Below, piece by piece: positions 6,487 to 8,585 of a stretch of 8,585 nucleotides of DNA; the stretch's first letter is position 1; each line of letters starts with the position of its first letter. The DNA comes from UBA5216 sp040081205 (GTDB lineage Bacteria > Pseudomonadota > Gammaproteobacteria > Burkholderiales > SG8-41). The notes below the pieces were generated by a model. That model was not told the DNA's origin, did no database searches, and saw only the letters and a list, made by a program, of their open reading frames with translations. The DNA lies in assembly GCA_040081205.1 (NCBI GenBank), contig JBEBHE010000210.1, positions 1 through 8,585 of the forward strand, given 5' to 3'. Made by a program: the position numbers and the translations under genes.

Positions 6487-7530
6487 ATGCGAATTTCCTC
6501 CGAACAACTCGCGCCGCAACTGGCGCGTGAGCTGAAACCGCTCTACACCGTATTCGGCGACGAACCGCTGCTCGCGCTCGAAGCCGGCGACCGCATTCGC
6601 GCCAAAGCGCGCGCCGACGGTTACGATGAGCGTGAAGTGCTCACCGCCGATGCCGGTTTCAAGTGGCCGCAACTGGCGATGGCCGCCAACTCACAATCGC
6701 TGTTTGCCTCGCGCAAGCTGCTCGATGTGCGCATCCCCAACGGCAAGCCGGGCATCGATGGCGGCGCAGCGTTGCAGGCGTTTTGCGCCGCGCTCCCCGC
6801 CGATACCGTGACGCTGGTGACGCTGCCCGACATCGACTGGCGCGCGCAGAAAGCCGGCTGGTTCGAGGCGCTCGATCGCGCCGGCATCACGGTGGAGGCG
6901 AAAGCGGTACCGCGCAAAGCACTGCCGCAATGGCTCGCAGCACGTCTGCAGGCACAAGGCCAGAATGCCGATGCCGAAGCGCTGGCGTTCATCGCCGACC
7001 GTGTGGAAGGCAATCTGATGGCGGCGTTTCAGGAGACACAAAAACTCGCGTTGTTGTTTCCGCCGGGGCCGATCAGCTTCGAGCAAGTGCGGGAAGCGGT
7101 GCTCGATGTGGCGCGTTATGACGTGTTCAACCTCGGCGTCGCGATGATCGAAGGCGACGCGGTGCGGCTGTCACGCATGCTCGAAGGACTCAAGGGCGAA
7201 GGTGCCGCGCCGCCGATGGCGCTGTGGTCGCTGAGCGAAGAAATCCGCGCCATCGGCCGGGTGCTGGTTGGCGCCGAATCGGGCCGTCCGCTCAATATGC
7301 TTTGGCGCGACGCCAAAGTCTGGGGTGCGCCGCACCAAGCCGCGATGCAGCAGAATCTAGGCCGTTTTTCACGAGCGCAAGTCGGGCAGGGGTTGCGCCA
7401 CGCCGCCGCTATCGACCGCATGGTCAAGGGTCTGGCAAAAGGCGATGTGTGGGACGAATTGCTGCAACTCGCGCTGCGTTTCTCCCGCAATCGTGCGGCT
7501 GCGCCACGCGTTCGCGCGGCAAACGCGTAG
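6487..7530 (+). CDS. holA: DNA polymerase III delta subunit
   Basis: Clamp-loader subunit that opens the beta sliding clamp during replication. The 347-residue product has the family N-terminal YTVFGDEPLLALEA (GDEPLL at 24-29), SLFASRKLLDVR (71-82), the helical module VEGNLMAAFQETQKLALL (173-190), ARYDVFNL (209-216), EGAAPPMALWSLSEEIR (238-254) and C-terminal DRMVKGLAKGDVWDELLQLAL (310-330). The length is normal for HolA. Like other delta subunits it lacks a functional Walker A motif. The ATG at 6487 fits the family start but has no Shine-Dalgarno; a hairpin precedes it. It is probably co-transcribed with leuS and lptE and is the last gene of that run, since the next gene is convergent. Confidence 0.95.
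   Translation: MRISSEQLAPQLARELKPLYTVFGDEPLLALEAGDRIRAKARADGYDEREVLTADAGFKWPQLAMAANSQSLFASRKLLDVRIPNGKPGIDGGAALQAFCAALPADTVTLVTLPDIDWRAQKAGWFEALDRAGITVEAKAVPRKALPQWLAARLQAQGQNADAEALAFIADRVEGNLMAAFQETQKLALLFPPGPISFEQVREAVLDVARYDVFNLGVAMIEGDAVRLSRMLEGLKGEGAAPPMALWSLSEEIRAIGRVLVGAESGRPLNMLWRDAKVWGAPHQAAMQQNLGRFSRAQVGQGLRHAAAIDRMVKGLAKGDVWDELLQLALRFSRNRAAAPRVRAANA
7506..7528 (+). terminator. Weak terminator candidate at the end of holA
   Basis: ACGCGTT (7506-7512) pairs perfectly with AACGCGT (7522-7528) around a nine-base loop. The right arm reaches the first base of the holA TAG stop, and a modestly T-rich AGATTCTTATAT follows. A true T-tract is missing, so termination would be inefficient or Rho-assisted. 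In the remaining convergent gap (7531-7578) I see only a 4-bp GCGT/ACGC hairpin (7565-7577) and no better terminator for either gene. Confidence 0.35.
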
Positions 7531-7578
7531 ATTCTTATATCCGGCCGCCACCCACCGTATCCCGGCGTATTCAACGCG

Positions 7579-8532
7579 CTAAATACTATATTCCCGCGAC
7601 GCGCCCTCGGCGCCAACCCGCAGCGCTTGTGTAATCGTCGCGCGCGTCAATGTCGGCGCGAACAGTTCAATGAACTCATAACAGTAAGACCGCAGCTCCA
7701 CACCACGCCGCATCGCCAGCCGCGTGACGTTGCTCGCGAATAGATGCGACGCATCGATGGCGCGCAGATCGTTGTCGGTTCTTTCGTCGAAGGCCATCGC
7801 GGCAATAATGCCGATGCCAAGCCCCTCGCGCACATAGGTTTTGATTACGTCGGAGTCCAGCGCAGTGAGCACGATGTCGGGCTGCACATTGGCACGCGCG
7901 AACGCTTCGTCGATATGCGGGCGGCCGGTGAAGATAACTTCGTATGTGACAATCGGATAACGCGCGAGATCTTGCAGCGTGGGCCGCTTTTGCCCGGCAA
8001 GCGGATGATCGGCGGGTACGACGACAACGTGATTCCATGTGTAACACGGAAAACTCAACAGGTCGGTGGCGCGCGCGAGTGATTCCGTAGCGATGCCAAT
8101 GTCCGCTTCACCGCTGCGCACCGCATCGACAATGCGTTGCGGTTCGGCCTGATGGAACGCGAGTTTCACTTGCGGAAATTTTTTGCGGAACTGCGCCACT
8201 ACACGGGGTAACGCGTAGCGCGCTTGCGTGTGCGTGGTCGCCACCACCAATTCGCCGGCATCGCGCTGCCGATAATCTGCGGCGGCAGTGCGCAGGTTAG
8301 CTTGCTCCTGCAACAGACGCTCCACGATGGGCACGATTTCGCGCCCGGCAGCGGTGTGGCCGGTCAGCCGCTTGCCGTGCCGGGTAAATATTTCGACGCC
8401 AAGCTCTTGTTCCAACTCACGAATTTGCCTGCTGATCGCGGGCTGAGTGGTGTGCAATGCCTCGGCGACCACCGTCAAATTAAAGCCTTGATGGGCCGTT
8501 TCGCGAACGGCTTTAAGTTGTTGAAGATTCAT
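7579..8532 (-). CDS. cysB: LysR-family regulator, CysB type
   Basis: Predicted transcriptional activator of sulfate uptake and cysteine biosynthesis genes, with N-acetylserine-type inducers in the family. The 317-residue protein has an N-terminal winged helix-turn-helix (about 1-60, with TTQPAISRQIRELEQELGV as recognition region), a linker helix, and a periplasmic-binding-like effector domain from about 93. ATTHTQARYALP (98-109), ATE (148-150), CYTWN (163-167), FTGR (201-204) and DSDVIKTYVREGLG (226-239) match CysB. The residues I recall as the Klebsiella CysB sulfate/effector contacts (Thr100, Thr102, Gln103, Thr149, Trp166, Thr202) are all present at the same numbering. The paralogue Cbl cannot be excluded by sequence alone. 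The start at 8532 gives the normal MNLQQLKAV N-terminus; there is no Shine-Dalgarno. No cys structural genes are visible, though the upstream region is cut by the window edge. Confidence 0.88.
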   Translation of the reverse strand: MNLQQLKAVRETAHQGFNLTVVAEALHTTQPAISRQIRELEQELGVEIFTRHGKRLTGHTAAGREIVPIVERLLQEQANLRTAAADYRQRDAGELVVATTHTQARYALPRVVAQFRKKFPQVKLAFHQAEPQRIVDAVRSGEADIGIATESLARATDLLSFPCYTWNHVVVVPADHPLAGQKRPTLQDLARYPIVTYEVIFTGRPHIDEAFARANVQPDIVLTALDSDVIKTYVREGLGIGIIAAMAFDERTDNDLRAIDASHLFASNVTRLAMRRGVELRSYCYEFIELFAPTLTRATITQALRVGAEGASREYSI

Positions 8533-8541
8533 ATATGTGAA

Positions 8542-8573
8542 AAACGTATAAATAAGTACATAAATAGACGTTT
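8542..8573. promoter_or_regulatory. Symmetric AT-rich site upstream of cysB
   Basis: AAACGT and ACGTTT (perfect inverted arms) flank a central GTAC with exactly eight bases on each side, so arms and centre share one symmetry axis. ATAAATA occurs as a direct repeat at 8548 and 8560, 12 bases apart. The site lies 9 bases before the cysB ATG. LysR-type proteins commonly autoregulate from such positions, so an operator or promoter is plausible, but no clear -35/-10 pair can be assigned. Confidence 0.4.
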
Positions 8574-8585
8574 ACAGCATATAAG

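Noticed and set aside
5896..6672. A 258-codon open frame on the minus strand
   Set aside because: It is antisense to lptE and the start of holA, both of which are well supported. The composition is rich in Arg, Gln and His as expected for a shadow frame.
7531..7578. Bidirectional terminator in the holA/cysB convergent gap
   Set aside because: Only a 4-bp hairpin (GCGT/ACGC) is present, with no T-tract on either strand.

Overview
The window reads as ordinary chromosomal DNA of a Gram-negative proteobacterium, most likely a betaproteobacterium. The basis is family knowledge plus what is visible: the leuS-lptE-holA gene order, a LeuRS with a GTMSKSKNN signature loop (as I recall it from betaproteobacterial enzymes), an outer-membrane LPS-assembly lipoprotein (LptE), a CysB-type LysR regulator, and moderately GC-rich DNA. 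No tRNA, rRNA, CRISPR array, transposase or integrase gene was seen. No stretch without a gene exceeds 141 bases.

Layout. Minus strand, 1-2064: the 5' 688 codons of uvrD (DNA helicase II); its last codons lie beyond the left edge. Minus strand, 2119-3015: a secreted FecR-domain protein with a C-terminal SPOR domain, 54 bases upstream of uvrD and in the same direction. Bases 3016-3156 are a divergent intergenic region with a consensus -10 box for leuS and a GTGA-N6-TCAC palindrome. Plus strand, 3157-7530: leuS (leucyl-tRNA synthetase), lptE (LPS-assembly lipoprotein) and holA (DNA polymerase III delta subunit), probably one operon. Minus strand, 7579-8532: a cysB-like regulator convergent with holA, with an AT-rich, symmetric upstream region running to the right edge.

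The genes do not form a single pathway. They are housekeeping functions (DNA repair, tRNA charging, outer-membrane biogenesis, replication clamp loading) next to a sulfur-assimilation regulator. I see no defence system, biosynthetic cluster or complete mobile element.

The most unusual feature is inside leuS. Between the editing-domain motif (AHDERD) and the return to the catalytic core (INSGKYNGLD), the protein carries about 30 residues more than expected. The DNA of that stretch is less GC-rich than downstream leuS, uses different codons, and contains two consecutive compact hairpins. This looks like an in-frame palindromic insertion in an essential gene. Secondary observations are perfect 7-bp hairpins 3-4 bases ahead of the uvrD and holA start codons, a general lack of Shine-Dalgarno sequences (only the FecR-SPOR gene has a clear one), a CRP-type palindrome over the likely leuS start site, and a symmetric 32-bp site ahead of cysB.
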